Positions 15,226 to 22,973 of a DNA stretch of 64,000 bases are shown here, piece by piece. Each line of letters opens with the position of its first letter. The first letter of the stretch is position 1. Both the position numbers and the translations under genes were made by a program. The notes under the pieces are model-generated. The model saw nothing but the letters and a program-made list of their open reading frames with translations. It searched no databases and was not told the DNA's origin. The stretch lies in assembly GCA_052140165.1 (NCBI GenBank), contig JBKQUM010000036.1, positions 48,061 to 112,060 on the forward strand, read 5' to 3'. This DNA comes from Bog-473 sp052140165. GTDB lineage: Bacteria; Actinomycetota; Acidimicrobiia; Acidimicrobiales; RAAP-2.

Positions 15226-16701
15226 TCAGGCCATGACCGGTTGCGGCGAGAGCTCAGGGATCTCGACATCCTCCCCCATCAGCTCGGGCGCCCGCTCCAG
15301 GTCGGCCTCGATGTCGGACAGGATCCCCGGCTGGCGGCGGTTCACCAGGAACAGCCAGCCCGCCCCCGCGGCCATCCACGCCAGGAAGATGTACGGGAAC
15401 AGGTTCACCGGCCACGCCGGCTGCGGATAGAAGCTGCCGATGGTCGGCACCATGAGGCACAGCACGGCCACACAGGCGAGGACCACGTTGCGCCAGCTCA
15501 GCTCGCCCAGCTTCTTGAGGTACACCGGCGCCGCCACCGTGATGAGGTAGTAGGCCACCAGGAAGCCAAAGGCGGCCAGGGTGCCGGCGTCGCCGAAGGC
15601 GGTGAGCGGGTTGGTGAAGATCATGAGGAACGCCGGCAGGGCGAAGATCATCGCGATGTACACGGTCACCGCCACGTGCGGCGTGCGGTTGGTGGCGTGC
15701 GCCCGGCCCAGGTGGCCCGAGAAGATGCCGTGGCGGGCCATCGGGTACATGATGCGCGAGCCGGCGTTGAGGCACGACAGCGAGAGGGAGAAGAAGCTCA
15801 CCATGGCACCGATGGAGACCGGGATCCGGAACCAGCTCACGTTGTAGGCCACCGCCAGGTAGTTGAGCGGGGCCGAGGTCCAGCCGGCGCCGTAGTTCGA
15901 CGTACCCCCGACCTCGACGTAGGCCATGAACACCATGAACGCCCCGGTGATGAGCAGGCTGGCGATGACGGCCCGGGGCAGGTTGCGCCGCGGGTTCTTC
16001 GCCTCGGCGCCCATGGTCGTCGCCGCCTCGAAGCCGACCAGGGAGAAGATGCAGGCGACGACGGCCAGGCCCATGCCCCGCACGTTCACGCCGCTCAGGG
16101 ACAGCTGCTTGGTGTCGACGCTGAAGCCGTGCTTGAACAGGATCACGCAGGCGAGGGCGGTGATGCAGGCCACCGACGCCCCCTCGAGCGCCATCGTCAG
16201 GATGGAGGAGACGCGGATGTCCTTGTAGGCGATGACCCAGCAGGCCACGGCACTGATGGCGAAGAAGACGATCGGATGGACGGACCCGTGGTAGCCGAGC
16301 GCCGAGAGGAGCTGGCCGCAGAAGACGGCGAAGCCGCACAGCCCGGCCACTGCAATGAAGTAGTAGGCCCAGATGAGCGTCCAGCCGGAGAACACGCCGG
16401 TGCTGGGACCGAGGCCCTTGGCGGTATAGGCGTACATGGAGCCGGCGAACGCCGACCGCTTGGCGAACTGGTTGAGGCAGAACACGACGAACAGCAGCAT
16501 CACGGTGCCGAACGCGTACGCCAGCCAGGTTCCCTGGCCCGCGCTGGCGAAGGCCAGGGGGATGATGAGGACTGCTGTCATGGTGGGCGAGATCACGGCG
16601 AGCGACTGGGCGAACAGCGCGGGGAGCCCCAGCGCATTGGGTCGCAACCCGTGCATCTTGTTCATGGCCGAGGCATCCCTCGTGCCGGCACTCGTGGTCA
16701 T
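15226..16701 (-). CDS. APC family amino acid permease
   Basis: 491 residues with about 12 transmembrane segments. The first-helix region LPALFAQSLAVISPTMTAVLIIPLAFASAGQGTW and the loop GAEAKNPRRNLPRAVIAS are characteristic of the amino acid-polyamine-organocation superfamily. AAAGGAGA precedes the ATG. It is the third gene of a minus-strand operon after an XRE-cupin regulator and an M24 peptidase, which suggests import of an amino acid, peptide or amine whose catabolism or sensing the operon handles. The substrate is inferred from context only. Confidence 0.87.
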   Translation of the reverse strand: MTTSAGTRDASAMNKMHGLRPNALGLPALFAQSLAVISPTMTAVLIIPLAFASAGQGTWLAYAFGTVMLLFVVFCLNQFAKRSAFAGSMYAYTAKGLGPSTGVFSGWTLIWAYYFIAVAGLCGFAVFCGQLLSALGYHGSVHPIVFFAISAVACWVIAYKDIRVSSILTMALEGASVACITALACVILFKHGFSVDTKQLSLSGVNVRGMGLAVVACIFSLVGFEAATTMGAEAKNPRRNLPRAVIASLLITGAFMVFMAYVEVGGTSNYGAGWTSAPLNYLAVAYNVSWFRIPVSIGAMVSFFSLSLSCLNAGSRIMYPMARHGIFSGHLGRAHATNRTPHVAVTVYIAMIFALPAFLMIFTNPLTAFGDAGTLAAFGFLVAYYLITVAAPVYLKKLGELSWRNVVLACVAVLCLMVPTIGSFYPQPAWPVNLFPYIFLAWMAAGAGWLFLVNRRQPGILSDIEADLERAPELMGEDVEIPELSPQPVMA

Positions 16702-16768
16702 CGTCTCTCCTTTGTGGTGGCGTTTGTGGTGGCGCTCGGGGGGTCGGGGCAATGGGTGGGCGGCATGC

Positions 16769-17455
16769 TCAGGCGGGGAACGACTGGTCTTCCAGCAGGA
16801 GGTCCTCGTAGAAGGCGCCGAAGTTCCGCTCGGGGTGCGCGATGGCGATCTCGAGCACCCACAGGTTCGGGTTGGGGCGGAACGCCACCTCGGCCAGGGG
16901 CCCGTCGTAGTGCGCCGAGTGGGGGAAGTCGGAGAGCCGGTGGCCCGACAGGTCCATGTTCAGCTTCCACCCGTAGCCGGCGGCCACGTCGATGGCGTGG
17001 TCGTAGAGCTCCTTGCCGGTGATGCCCTCCGCGAACCAGGTGTCGCGCACCTCGTCCCAGATCAGCCGGACCTCCTTCTTGGCCCGCACGTGGTCGGGGT
17101 CGTCGCCGAAGACGAAGGTGTCGCCGGCGTCACCCTCGGTGTCGCCGTAGATCGGCCCGATGTCGACGAAGAAGATGTCGCGCTCACCGAGCACCACGCC
17201 CGGCTCCGACCGCTCCATGAAGTCCTTCGTCGTGTTGGGCCCGCAGCGGACGATGATGTGGTGCCAGCCCCGCCGCATCCCCAACTCCTTCAGGGTGTCG
17301 CGGGCGATGGCCTTGGCCTCCTCCTCGGCCATGCCGGGCTGCACCTGGTCGGCGATCAGGTGCACCGCCTTGCGGGTGCGCGCCCGCACGTCCATCAGGC
17401 TGTCGAGGGAGAACTTCTCCCCCGTGCCCTCGAGCTCGGCCATCGTCATCGTCAT
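16769..17455 (-). CDS. M24 family metallopeptidase (Xaa-Pro aminopeptidase-like)
   Basis: 228 residues: the pita-bread catalytic domain alone, without the N-terminal creatinase-like domain of full PepQ/PepP enzymes. The metal ligands can be traced as Asp in FVDIGPIYGDTEGDAGDTF (two Asp), His in LSGHRLSDF, Glu in LEIAIAHPE and Glu in FYEDLLLED. It lies between the XRE-cupin regulator (25 bp) and the permease (67 bp) and should act in the cytoplasm on what the permease brings in. Proline peptidase, ectoine-hydrolase-like and other M24 activities are all possible. Confidence 0.8.
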   Translation of the reverse strand: MTMTMAELEGTGEKFSLDSLMDVRARTRKAVHLIADQVQPGMAEEEAKAIARDTLKELGMRRGWHHIIVRCGPNTTKDFMERSEPGVVLGERDIFFVDIGPIYGDTEGDAGDTFVFGDDPDHVRAKKEVRLIWDEVRDTWFAEGITGKELYDHAIDVAAGYGWKLNMDLSGHRLSDFPHSAHYDGPLAEVAFRPNPNLWVLEIAIAHPERNFGAFYEDLLLEDQSFPA

Positions 17456-17480
17456 GGTGCGTCTCCTCGTCGTCGGTGGG

Positions 17481-18080
17481 TCAGTGGTCGGTGATGGATG
17501 CGGAGAAGAGGGGGTGGTTGCGGAGGTCGTTCGGCGCGTCGGCCGCTACGACGAGGACCTCGGCCGGACCGCCCTCCGCGCCGAGCCGGTGCGGCCGGTT
17601 GGCGTCGAAGTGCGCGGTGGCGCCCGCCTCGAGGAGGTGCACCTGGCCGTCGAACTCCAGGCGCAGGCGCCCCGCCACCACGAAGATCCACTCCTCGCCG
17701 CGGTGGCGTGCCGGTTCGGGGGGCTCGCGGTCGGGGCTGATGCCGATCTGGAGCGCCTCGAGCGTGGTGGAACCGGGGAAGCCGCTGCACGGTGCGATCG
17801 TCAGGCCGTTGGACTCGTGGGTCGGCGTCCCGTGCGGGTAGGTCGCGATGGCGGGTGCGCCACGCCGCTCGCCCAGCAGCGTGCTCATCGACACCCCGAG
17901 CGCCCGTGACAGCGCGATCAGCGCGGCCACCGACGGCTGGCGGTCCCCCGACTCCAGGCGGGAGAGGTGGGCGGTGGACAGCTCGGCGCGCTGGGCCAGC
18001 TGCTCGAGCGTCAGGCCGGCCCGGGTGCGCTCCTCCCGGAGGCTGGCGGCGATCGTGGTGAGGGCTTCGCTCAGCTCCAT
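17481..18080 (-). CDS. XRE family regulator with C-terminal cupin
   Basis: 199 residues. The N-terminal helix-turn-helix (about 10-65: LREERTRAGLTLEQLAQRAELSTAHLSRLESGDRQPSVAAL) is joined to a cupin domain (about 110-190: HRGEEWIFVVAGRLRLEFDGQVHLLEAGATAHFDANRPHRL). This two-domain plan (PuuR-like) usually senses a small metabolite in the cupin and represses a catabolic operon. A perfect 17-bp palindrome lies 20 bp upstream of its start and is the obvious operator. It heads the M24-permease operon. Confidence 0.87.
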   Translation of the reverse strand: MELSEALTTIAASLREERTRAGLTLEQLAQRAELSTAHLSRLESGDRQPSVAALIALSRALGVSMSTLLGERRGAPAIATYPHGTPTHESNGLTIAPCSGFPGSTTLEALQIGISPDREPPEPARHRGEEWIFVVAGRLRLEFDGQVHLLEAGATAHFDANRPHRLGAEGGPAEVLVVAADAPNDLRNHPLFSASITDH

Positions 18081-18085
18081 CCGCC

Positions 18086-18174
18086 GATTGTGGGCGGGAC
18101 TTGCCTCAGAGGCAAGAGGACTTGTCAGAGTTCACGGGTCGGAAATGTGCGCGAAACGGTGACGAGATCCATCG
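18086..18174. repeat. Dispersed ~90-bp element, copy B
   Basis: Counterpart of 15050-15139. It includes the palindromic operator in its left part, and CAGAGTTCACG (18126) and GAGATCCATCG (18164) in its right part. It begins 6 bp upstream of the XRE-cupin start and probably contains the operon promoter on the minus strand. Confidence 0.6.
18100..18116. promoter_or_regulatory. Palindromic operator CTTGCCTC-A-GAGGCAAG
   Basis: Perfect 8-1-8 inverted repeat 20 bp upstream of the XRE-cupin start codon, on the promoter side. Position and symmetry fit the binding site of a dimeric XRE repressor acting on its own operon. Confidence 0.65.
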
Positions 18175-18390
18175 GGTGCCGCCGCGCCGGTCCCGGCGGC
18201 GACCAGGGCGGCGAACCGGTCGGAGACCGGGCCACGCCGGGGGACCAGGGTCTCGGGCGACCGGGCGGTGGCGCCACGAGCTCGCCAGGCCCGGTGAGAC
18301 GGTACGGGGGCTGCAACCCGGGCGAGAGGGCCGCACTGCGTTAACATCGCCGAAACAGGCTCCCAGCGGCCCGGGACCGGAGCGCAGCAC

Positions 18391-18882
18391 ATGTTCGACC
18401 GAATCCTTCTCGCCCTCGACGACTCGCCCGCCGGCGAGGTCGCCACTGTCTTCGCCGCGGCACTGGCACGCCGGACGGGCGCGACGGTGCACGTGCTCCA
18501 CGTCAACGAGCGCCTCGTCGGTGGCAACGGCCTCACGCTGCGTTCACGCCACGAGGCGGCCGAGCTCGTCACCGCGGCAGTGGAGCAGCTCGTCGCCGCC
18601 GGCGTGTCCGCCGGCGGCTCGGTGCGCGTGGCCGCCTACCGGGGCGTCCCGACGCGGATCGTCGAGGCGGCGCAGGACCGCAAGGCCGACGCAATCGTGC
18701 TCGGCTCGAACCGCAGCCGGCATCTCGGGCGGCTCTTCTCGCCCCGGGTGCGTGAGCGCACGACGCGTCTGACCGCGCTGCCCGTCCTCACGGCGCCCTC
18801 GCCGCTCAAGGTGACCTCGCTCGGCGGCGTCACGGTCTGGGAGGACGGGCTCGGCCAGACCCTCGACTCCCTCCTGAATTAG
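18391..18882 (+). CDS. Universal stress protein, UspA family
   Basis: 163 residues, single Usp domain: FDRILLALDDSPAGEVATVFAAALARRTGATVHVLHV at the start and KADAIVLGSNRSRHLGRLFSPRVRERTTRLTALPVLTAP at the end. The ATP-binding signature G-2x-G-9x-G(S/T) is degenerate: Arg occupies the second Gly position and SPRV replaces the usual GSVS. Nucleotide binding is therefore doubtful. It is monocistronic and transcribed away from the XRE-cupin gene. Confidence 0.85.
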   Translation: MFDRILLALDDSPAGEVATVFAAALARRTGATVHVLHVNERLVGGNGLTLRSRHEAAELVTAAVEQLVAAGVSAGGSVRVAAYRGVPTRIVEAAQDRKADAIVLGSNRSRHLGRLFSPRVRERTTRLTALPVLTAPSPLKVTSLGGVTVWEDGLGQTLDSLLN

Positions 18883-19012
18883 GGATTTTGCGTCGCCCTG
18901 AAAGAGGGGCTCTTCGCAGCGAAACGGGCCCCCAACGCCCGTTCTCGGCCCGAAATGATGACGTTATGCCCTATCGGCGCGGCCACGGACCCGGCACCAT
19001 CGCGAGGTGGTC

Positions 19013-19336
19013 ATGTACGTGGACCTCCTGAGACGGGCCCTTGGCAGAGGTGAGGAAGGGCGCAGATCCGAAGACCTGCTGTTCGCCGACCTCGTGTGTT
19101 CCCGGGCCAGGCTTCACGCGATGGACGGAGAGCTCAAGACACCCGTCGCCGAGGCGCTGGCCCGGGAGCTCTCCTATGACAGCGCCCTGATCCGGCTCTG
19201 CGAGTCGCTCGACGTCGCGAGCAGCCCCGACCGGTTCGCCAACCCGGTGCGCGAGCGCGAGCGGCTCGAGGAGGAACTCGCGGCGCGCGGCATCGCCCTC
19301 CCGCCGCTGCGCCAGCTCCAATCGCTGCACTCCTGA
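19013..19336 (+). CDS. Hypothetical protein
   Basis: 107 residues, highly charged and largely helical, without signal peptide or membrane segments (YVDLLRRALGRGEEGRRSEDLLFADLV... RERERLEEELAARGIALPP). SD-like GAGGTGG precedes the ATG; a GTG two codons earlier is also possible. No family recognised. It is convergent to the gene at 19364-19852. Confidence 0.55.
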   Translation: MYVDLLRRALGRGEEGRRSEDLLFADLVCSRARLHAMDGELKTPVAEALARELSYDSALIRLCESLDVASSPDRFANPVRERERLEEELAARGIALPPLRQLQSLHS

Positions 19337-19363
19337 GACGTCGGCTGGCCGGGGAGCGCGACC

Positions 19364-19852
19364 CTACGACGGGGCCGCGGCAGCCCTGAAGGGGAGCCCG
19401 ATGCTCAGCGAGCGGATGAGCACCTTCGAGCTGAGCGGTCCCGCGACCACGCTGCAGTCGGGCAACTCCTCGCTCCAGCGCGCCGCCGACCCCCGCGTCG
19501 CCACGACAACCACGGGCTTGGCCGCCGCCTCCACGTCGTTCAGTGCACGCACGACCTTCTGGTCGAGCGGGTCCGCCAGATCGAGCGAGCTCACGACGGC
19601 ATCGGCTTCGTCGACCAGGGTGCAGTGTCCCGTGGCCGCCAAGGCGCACTCCCGGGAGAAGCCACCCTTGGGTCCCGGGCACCACGCCGTGCGGTACCCG
19701 TAGCGGCCCAACAGCTTCCAGACCGCATGCGCCTCCGCGCCGTCGGGGGACTCGAAGAGCACCAGGGGACCCTGACCCGCCTCATCCGGTCCCTGGGGCC
19801 AGGCGTCGGCATAGTCCTCACCCAATGGGCGCCGCACGCAATTCCCGAACAT
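19364..19852 (-). CDS. Hypothetical protein, possible receiver-like fold, cysteine-bearing
   Basis: 162 residues. The middle and end (GPLVLFESPDGAEAHAVWKLLGRYGYRTAWCPG ... KPVVVVATRGSAARW ... DCSVVAGPLSSKVLIRSL) recall the alternating strand-helix pattern of a CheY-like fold, but no phospho-acceptor Asp is obvious. Five Cys are present, including a C-x9-C-x7-C cluster. It is divergent from an Rrf2 regulator, with a shared palindrome between them, so it may belong to that regulon. Function unknown. Confidence 0.5.
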   Translation of the reverse strand: MFGNCVRRPLGEDYADAWPQGPDEAGQGPLVLFESPDGAEAHAVWKLLGRYGYRTAWCPGPKGGFSRECALAATGHCTLVDEADAVVSSLDLADPLDQKVVRALNDVEAAAKPVVVVATRGSAARWSEELPDCSVVAGPLSSKVLIRSLSIGLPFRAAAAPS

Positions 19853-19905
19853 GGCGGCCTCCCTTCCCGTTGCGCCGAGGCCTGAGGCCCCGCCTGTTCT
19901 TGTAT

Positions 19906-19919
19906 TCCTACAGTTAGGA
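19906..19919. promoter_or_regulatory. Palindrome TCCTA-CAGT-TAGGA, candidate Rrf2 operator
   Basis: A short perfect inverted repeat in an unusually AT-rich stretch (TGTATTCCTA...TTAGGATATAG) between the Rrf2 gene (58 bp downstream) and the divergent cysteine-bearing gene (54 bp away). It is well placed to control both. The assignment to Rrf2 is inferred. Confidence 0.5.
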
Positions 19920-19976
19920 TATAGAGGATAGGGTCACAGGTCAAGCCGCCGACCGGTCCCGGGGGAGAATGAGACG

Positions 19977-20444
19977 GTGAAGCTGATGCCGACGAACCGG
20001 ACGGACTACGGCATCCGCGCCCTGATCTATCTGGCCAACCACCGGGGGTCGCACGCCAAGGCCGCGGACATCGGCTCGGCCATGGGCATCCCGACCGGTT
20101 TCCTGCAGCAGGTGCTCCAGGAGCTCCAGCGCGCCCGCCTCGTCAGCTCGCGGTCGGGGCCGTCGGGCGGGTATCTGCTGGCCCACGCCCCCGAGGACAT
20201 CACCATCCTCGAGATCGTCGAGACGCTGGAGGGGCCGATCGGGACGTCGGAGTGCGCGTTGCGCGGCGGTCCCTGCCACTGGGACGACGTCTGCGCCATG
20301 CACTGGGTCTGGTCCTCGGCCCGGACCGCGTTGAGCGACAGCCTGCGCGCCGCCACCCTCGCCCGGGTGGCCGACGACGACCGCGCCCTGGCCGAGGGGC
20401 GGGCCAGCGTGCCGGCGGACTCGCACCGGCGGCGGCGCGGCTGA
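19977..20444 (+). CDS. Rrf2 family transcriptional regulator with three-Cys motif
   Basis: 155 residues: winged helix (NRTDYGIRALIYLANHRGSHAKAADIGSAMGIPTGFLQQVLQELQRARLVSSRSGPSGGYLL) followed by Cys93, Cys100 and Cys106 (C-x6-C-x5-C). Rrf2 proteins with such clusters (IscR, NsrR, RsrR) bind an iron-sulfur cluster and sense Fe-S status, NO or redox state. The exact spacing does not identify which. GTG start with GGGGGAG upstream. It likely acts on the adjacent palindrome. Confidence 0.85.
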   Translation: MKLMPTNRTDYGIRALIYLANHRGSHAKAADIGSAMGIPTGFLQQVLQELQRARLVSSRSGPSGGYLLAHAPEDITILEIVETLEGPIGTSECALRGGPCHWDDVCAMHWVWSSARTALSDSLRAATLARVADDDRALAEGRASVPADSHRRRRG

Positions 20445-20448
20445 GCCC

Positions 20449-20793
20449 TCAGGGGCCCTCGTCGCCCCGGGGCGGCACGCCGAGGTAGTCGATCAGCCCG
20501 GTGACCGTGAGGAGGTCCCGCACGAAGGCGGTGGGCGACTCGATGCGCAGCGTCATGCCCGAGGCGGTGGCGCGCTGCTGCTCGGCGACGAGCGGGGACA
20601 CGCCCGCGGGGTCGAGGTAGCTGAGCCCCGAGAGGTCCACGGTCAGCTCGGACACGCCGGTCCGGTTGACGGCGGCCAGCCGCTCGCTCAGGACGGCGGC
20701 GGTGGCGACGTCGAGCTCCCCGCGCAGCACGATCCGGGCGCAGCCTTCACCTTCGAGAACCGTGATCTCCAATTGCGGGGAATCCTCTTGCAC
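20449..20793 (-). CDS. STAS domain protein (anti-sigma factor antagonist-like)
   Basis: 114 residues from a GTG with a G-rich SD; the longer frame upstream is low-complexity and would run into the divergent gene. It is a single STAS domain (LEITVLEGEGCARIVLRGELDVATAAVLSERL ... ELTVDLSGLSYLDPAGVSPLV). In SpoIIAA/RsbV-type antagonists the loop reads D-S-S/T-G with a phosphorylatable Ser; here it reads D-P-A-G. The usual kinase switch therefore seems absent. No anti-sigma kinase gene is adjacent. Confidence 0.75.
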   Translation of the reverse strand: MQEDSPQLEITVLEGEGCARIVLRGELDVATAAVLSERLAAVNRTGVSELTVDLSGLSYLDPAGVSPLVAEQQRATASGMTLRIESPTAFVRDLLTVTGLIDYLGVPPRGDEGP

Positions 20794-20926
20794 CCCAGCC
20801 CCCTGCGACACCGGCACGCACGGGGTGCGGGGGTACGCCCCGCGGGCGGCATCCCCCCCATCTTGGGTCCCACTCGGCCGCCTGACAAGGGGCTCCTTCG
20901 ACCGGGCCTCACTAGAGTCGACGGCG

Positions 20927-21937
20927 GTGTCCGGGGACGACGAGCGCACGGTTGAGGTGGACGGTCGCGAGCTGCGTGTCTCACGGCCCGACAAGGTGTA
21001 CTTCCCTCAGCTCGGGGCGACCAAGTTCGAGCTCGTCTCGTACTACCTCGAGGTCGGCGAGCACCTCCTCAACACGGCCGGGGGCCGCCCTGCCATGTTG
21101 CAGCGCTTCCCCGACGGCGCCGCCGGCAAGTCCTTCTACCAGAAGCGGATCCCGGCGGGTGCCCCCGACTGGTTGGAGTCCACCACCGTCTCGACACCGA
21201 ACGGCACCACGTCCAACGCGCTCGTCGTCGCCGACATCGCGCATGTCGTGTGGGCCGTGAACATCGGCTGCCTGGGCCTGCACCTGTGGCCGTATCTCGC
21301 GGCCGATCCCGCCCACGCCGACGAGCTGCGCATCGACCTCGACCCCACGGCGGGCATCGGCTTCGACGAGGTCCGGACGGCCGCCCTGCTCTGCCGGGAC
21401 GTGCTCGGCGAGCTCGGCCTGCGGGGCTACCCCAAGACGACGGGCAACAACGGGCTGCACGTCTACCTCCGCCTGGAGCCGCGCTGGGACTCGGTGGAGG
21501 TGCGCGCCGCCGCCGTCGCACTGGCCCGCGAGCTCGAGCGGCGCTACCCCGAGCAGATCACGGCCAACTGGTGGAAGGAGGAGCGCGGCAGCCGCGTCTT
21601 CGTCGACTTCAACCAGAACGCCCCGCACAAGACGGTCTTCGGCGCCTGGTTCGCGCGGCCCCGCACCGGCGGCCAGGTGTCGACGCCCCTCACGTGGGAA
21701 GAGGTCGAGACGGTGGCCCCCGACGAGCTGACCATCCGCACCGTCCCCGACCTCGTCCGCCGGCGTGGCGACCCGTGGGCCGACATCGCCACCCTCCCCC
21801 AGTCGATCGAGCCGCTGCTCGCGCTCGCCGAGCGCGACAGGGCGGCCGGGCTGCACGACGCGCCGTGGCCCCCGCAGTACCCCAAGATGCCCGACGAGCC
21901 GCCCCGCGTCGCGCCGAGCCGGGCCAAGAAGGAGTAG
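20927..21937 (+). CDS. LigD-type DNA primase-polymerase (non-homologous end joining)
   Basis: 336 residues equivalent to the POL domain of bacterial LigD as a stand-alone protein: RELRVSRPDKVYFPQLGATKFELVSYYLEVGE, metal-binding Asp137 and Asp139 in RIDLDP, and KTTGNNGLHVYLRL. The third acidic region is VFVDFNQNAPHKT. Such enzymes fill gaps and add ribonucleotides at double-strand breaks. GTG start. It is the first of three genes separated by 4 and 6 bp: polymerase, PHP phosphoesterase, ligase. No ku gene is in the window. Confidence 0.88.
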   Translation: MSGDDERTVEVDGRELRVSRPDKVYFPQLGATKFELVSYYLEVGEHLLNTAGGRPAMLQRFPDGAAGKSFYQKRIPAGAPDWLESTTVSTPNGTTSNALVVADIAHVVWAVNIGCLGLHLWPYLAADPAHADELRIDLDPTAGIGFDEVRTAALLCRDVLGELGLRGYPKTTGNNGLHVYLRLEPRWDSVEVRAAAVALARELERRYPEQITANWWKEERGSRVFVDFNQNAPHKTVFGAWFARPRTGGQVSTPLTWEEVETVAPDELTIRTVPDLVRRRGDPWADIATLPQSIEPLLALAERDRAAGLHDAPWPPQYPKMPDEPPRVAPSRAKKE

Positions 21938-21941
21938 GCCG

Positions 21942-22967
21942 GTGGACGCGCGGGAGGCACTGCAGCGGATCGCGTTCCTCCTCGAGCGCGGCGGCGCCGA
22001 CACCTACAAGGTGCGGGCCTTCCGCAATGCGGCCAAGGCACTCGACGGCATGCCCGCCGACGAGCTGGCGGCGCTGGCGCAGGCGGGTCGCCTGCAGAGC
22101 ATCCCCGGTGTCGGCAAGTCGACGGCCCAGGCGATTCAGCAGGCGCTCGAGGGCAGGGTGCCCGACTACCTGGCCACGCTGGAGGGCGAGGGCGAGCCCG
22201 ACGACCTGCAGCTCGACGGCGCGGCCCACGCGCTCCTCGTGTCGCTGCGCGGCGACTGCCACTCGCACTCGGACTGGTCCGACGGGGGCAGCCCGATCCT
22301 CGAGATGGCCGAGGCCGCCCGCGCCCTCGGACACGAGTACCTCGTCCTGACCGACCACAGCGCGCGTCTCACCGTGGCGCACGGGCTGAACGCGGAGCGG
22401 CTGCGCCAGCAGCTCGGCGTCCTGGCCGGGCTCAACGAGCAGCTGGCCCCGTTCCGGATCCTGACCGGGATCGAAGTGGACATCCTCGAGGACGGGTCGC
22501 TCGACCAGGAGATCGACCTGCTGGCGGAGCTGGACGTCGTGGTGGCCAGCGTCCACTCCAAGCTGCGCATGGATTCGCCCCAGATGACCGCACGTATGCT
22601 CGCCGCCATCGAGAGCCCCCACACCGACATCCTGGGCCACTGCACCGGCCGGCTGATCACGGGGCGGGGCCGGCCCCAGTCGACGTTCGACGCCGAGGCG
22701 GTCTTCTCCGCCTGCGCCCGTACCGGGACGGCGGTGGAGATCAACTCGCGTCCCGAGCGACAGGACCCGCCGCAGGACCTGCTGCGCCGGGCGGCCGAGC
22801 TCGGGTGCTCGTTCAGCATCGACACCGACGCGCATGCGCCCGGTCAGCTCGACTGGCTCCCCCGCGGGTGCAAGAAGGCCGTCGACGCCGGGCTCGACCC
22901 CGAGCGCATCGTCAACCGCGGCTCGGCGGACACCCTGGTGGCCTGGGCGGCGTCGCACGATGGCTGA
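21942..22967 (+). CDS. PHP-domain phosphoesterase with helix-hairpin-helix (PolX-C-terminal-like)
   Basis: 341 residues. The N-terminal part carries helix-hairpin-helix repeats (TYKVRAFRNAAKALDGMP; GRLQSIPGVGKSTAQAIQQALEG). A PHP metal-dependent phosphoesterase follows, with RGDCHSHSDWSDGG, LVLTDHS, GIEVDI and IDTDAHAPGQL ligands. This equals the C-terminal half of bacterial PolX (3'-5' exonuclease) without most of the polymerase. SD AAGGAG overlaps the preceding stop. It sits where LigD would have its 3'-phosphoesterase domain, so an end-trimming role in break repair is a reasonable inference. Confidence 0.83.
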   Translation: MDAREALQRIAFLLERGGADTYKVRAFRNAAKALDGMPADELAALAQAGRLQSIPGVGKSTAQAIQQALEGRVPDYLATLEGEGEPDDLQLDGAAHALLVSLRGDCHSHSDWSDGGSPILEMAEAARALGHEYLVLTDHSARLTVAHGLNAERLRQQLGVLAGLNEQLAPFRILTGIEVDILEDGSLDQEIDLLAELDVVVASVHSKLRMDSPQMTARMLAAIESPHTDILGHCTGRLITGRGRPQSTFDAEAVFSACARTGTAVEINSRPERQDPPQDLLRRAAELGCSFSIDTDAHAPGQLDWLPRGCKKAVDAGLDPERIVNRGSADTLVAWAASHDG

Positions 22968-22973
22968 TCCTCG

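Larger units (their letters stand above)
18081..18390. other. Divergent intergenic region between XRE-cupin and Usp genes
   Basis: 310 bp. Contents: the 17-bp palindrome (18100-18116), repeat copy B (18086-18174), then a GC-rich stretch without recognisable elements. A TTAACAT near 18340 could be the -10 region of the Usp gene. Confidence 0.6.
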
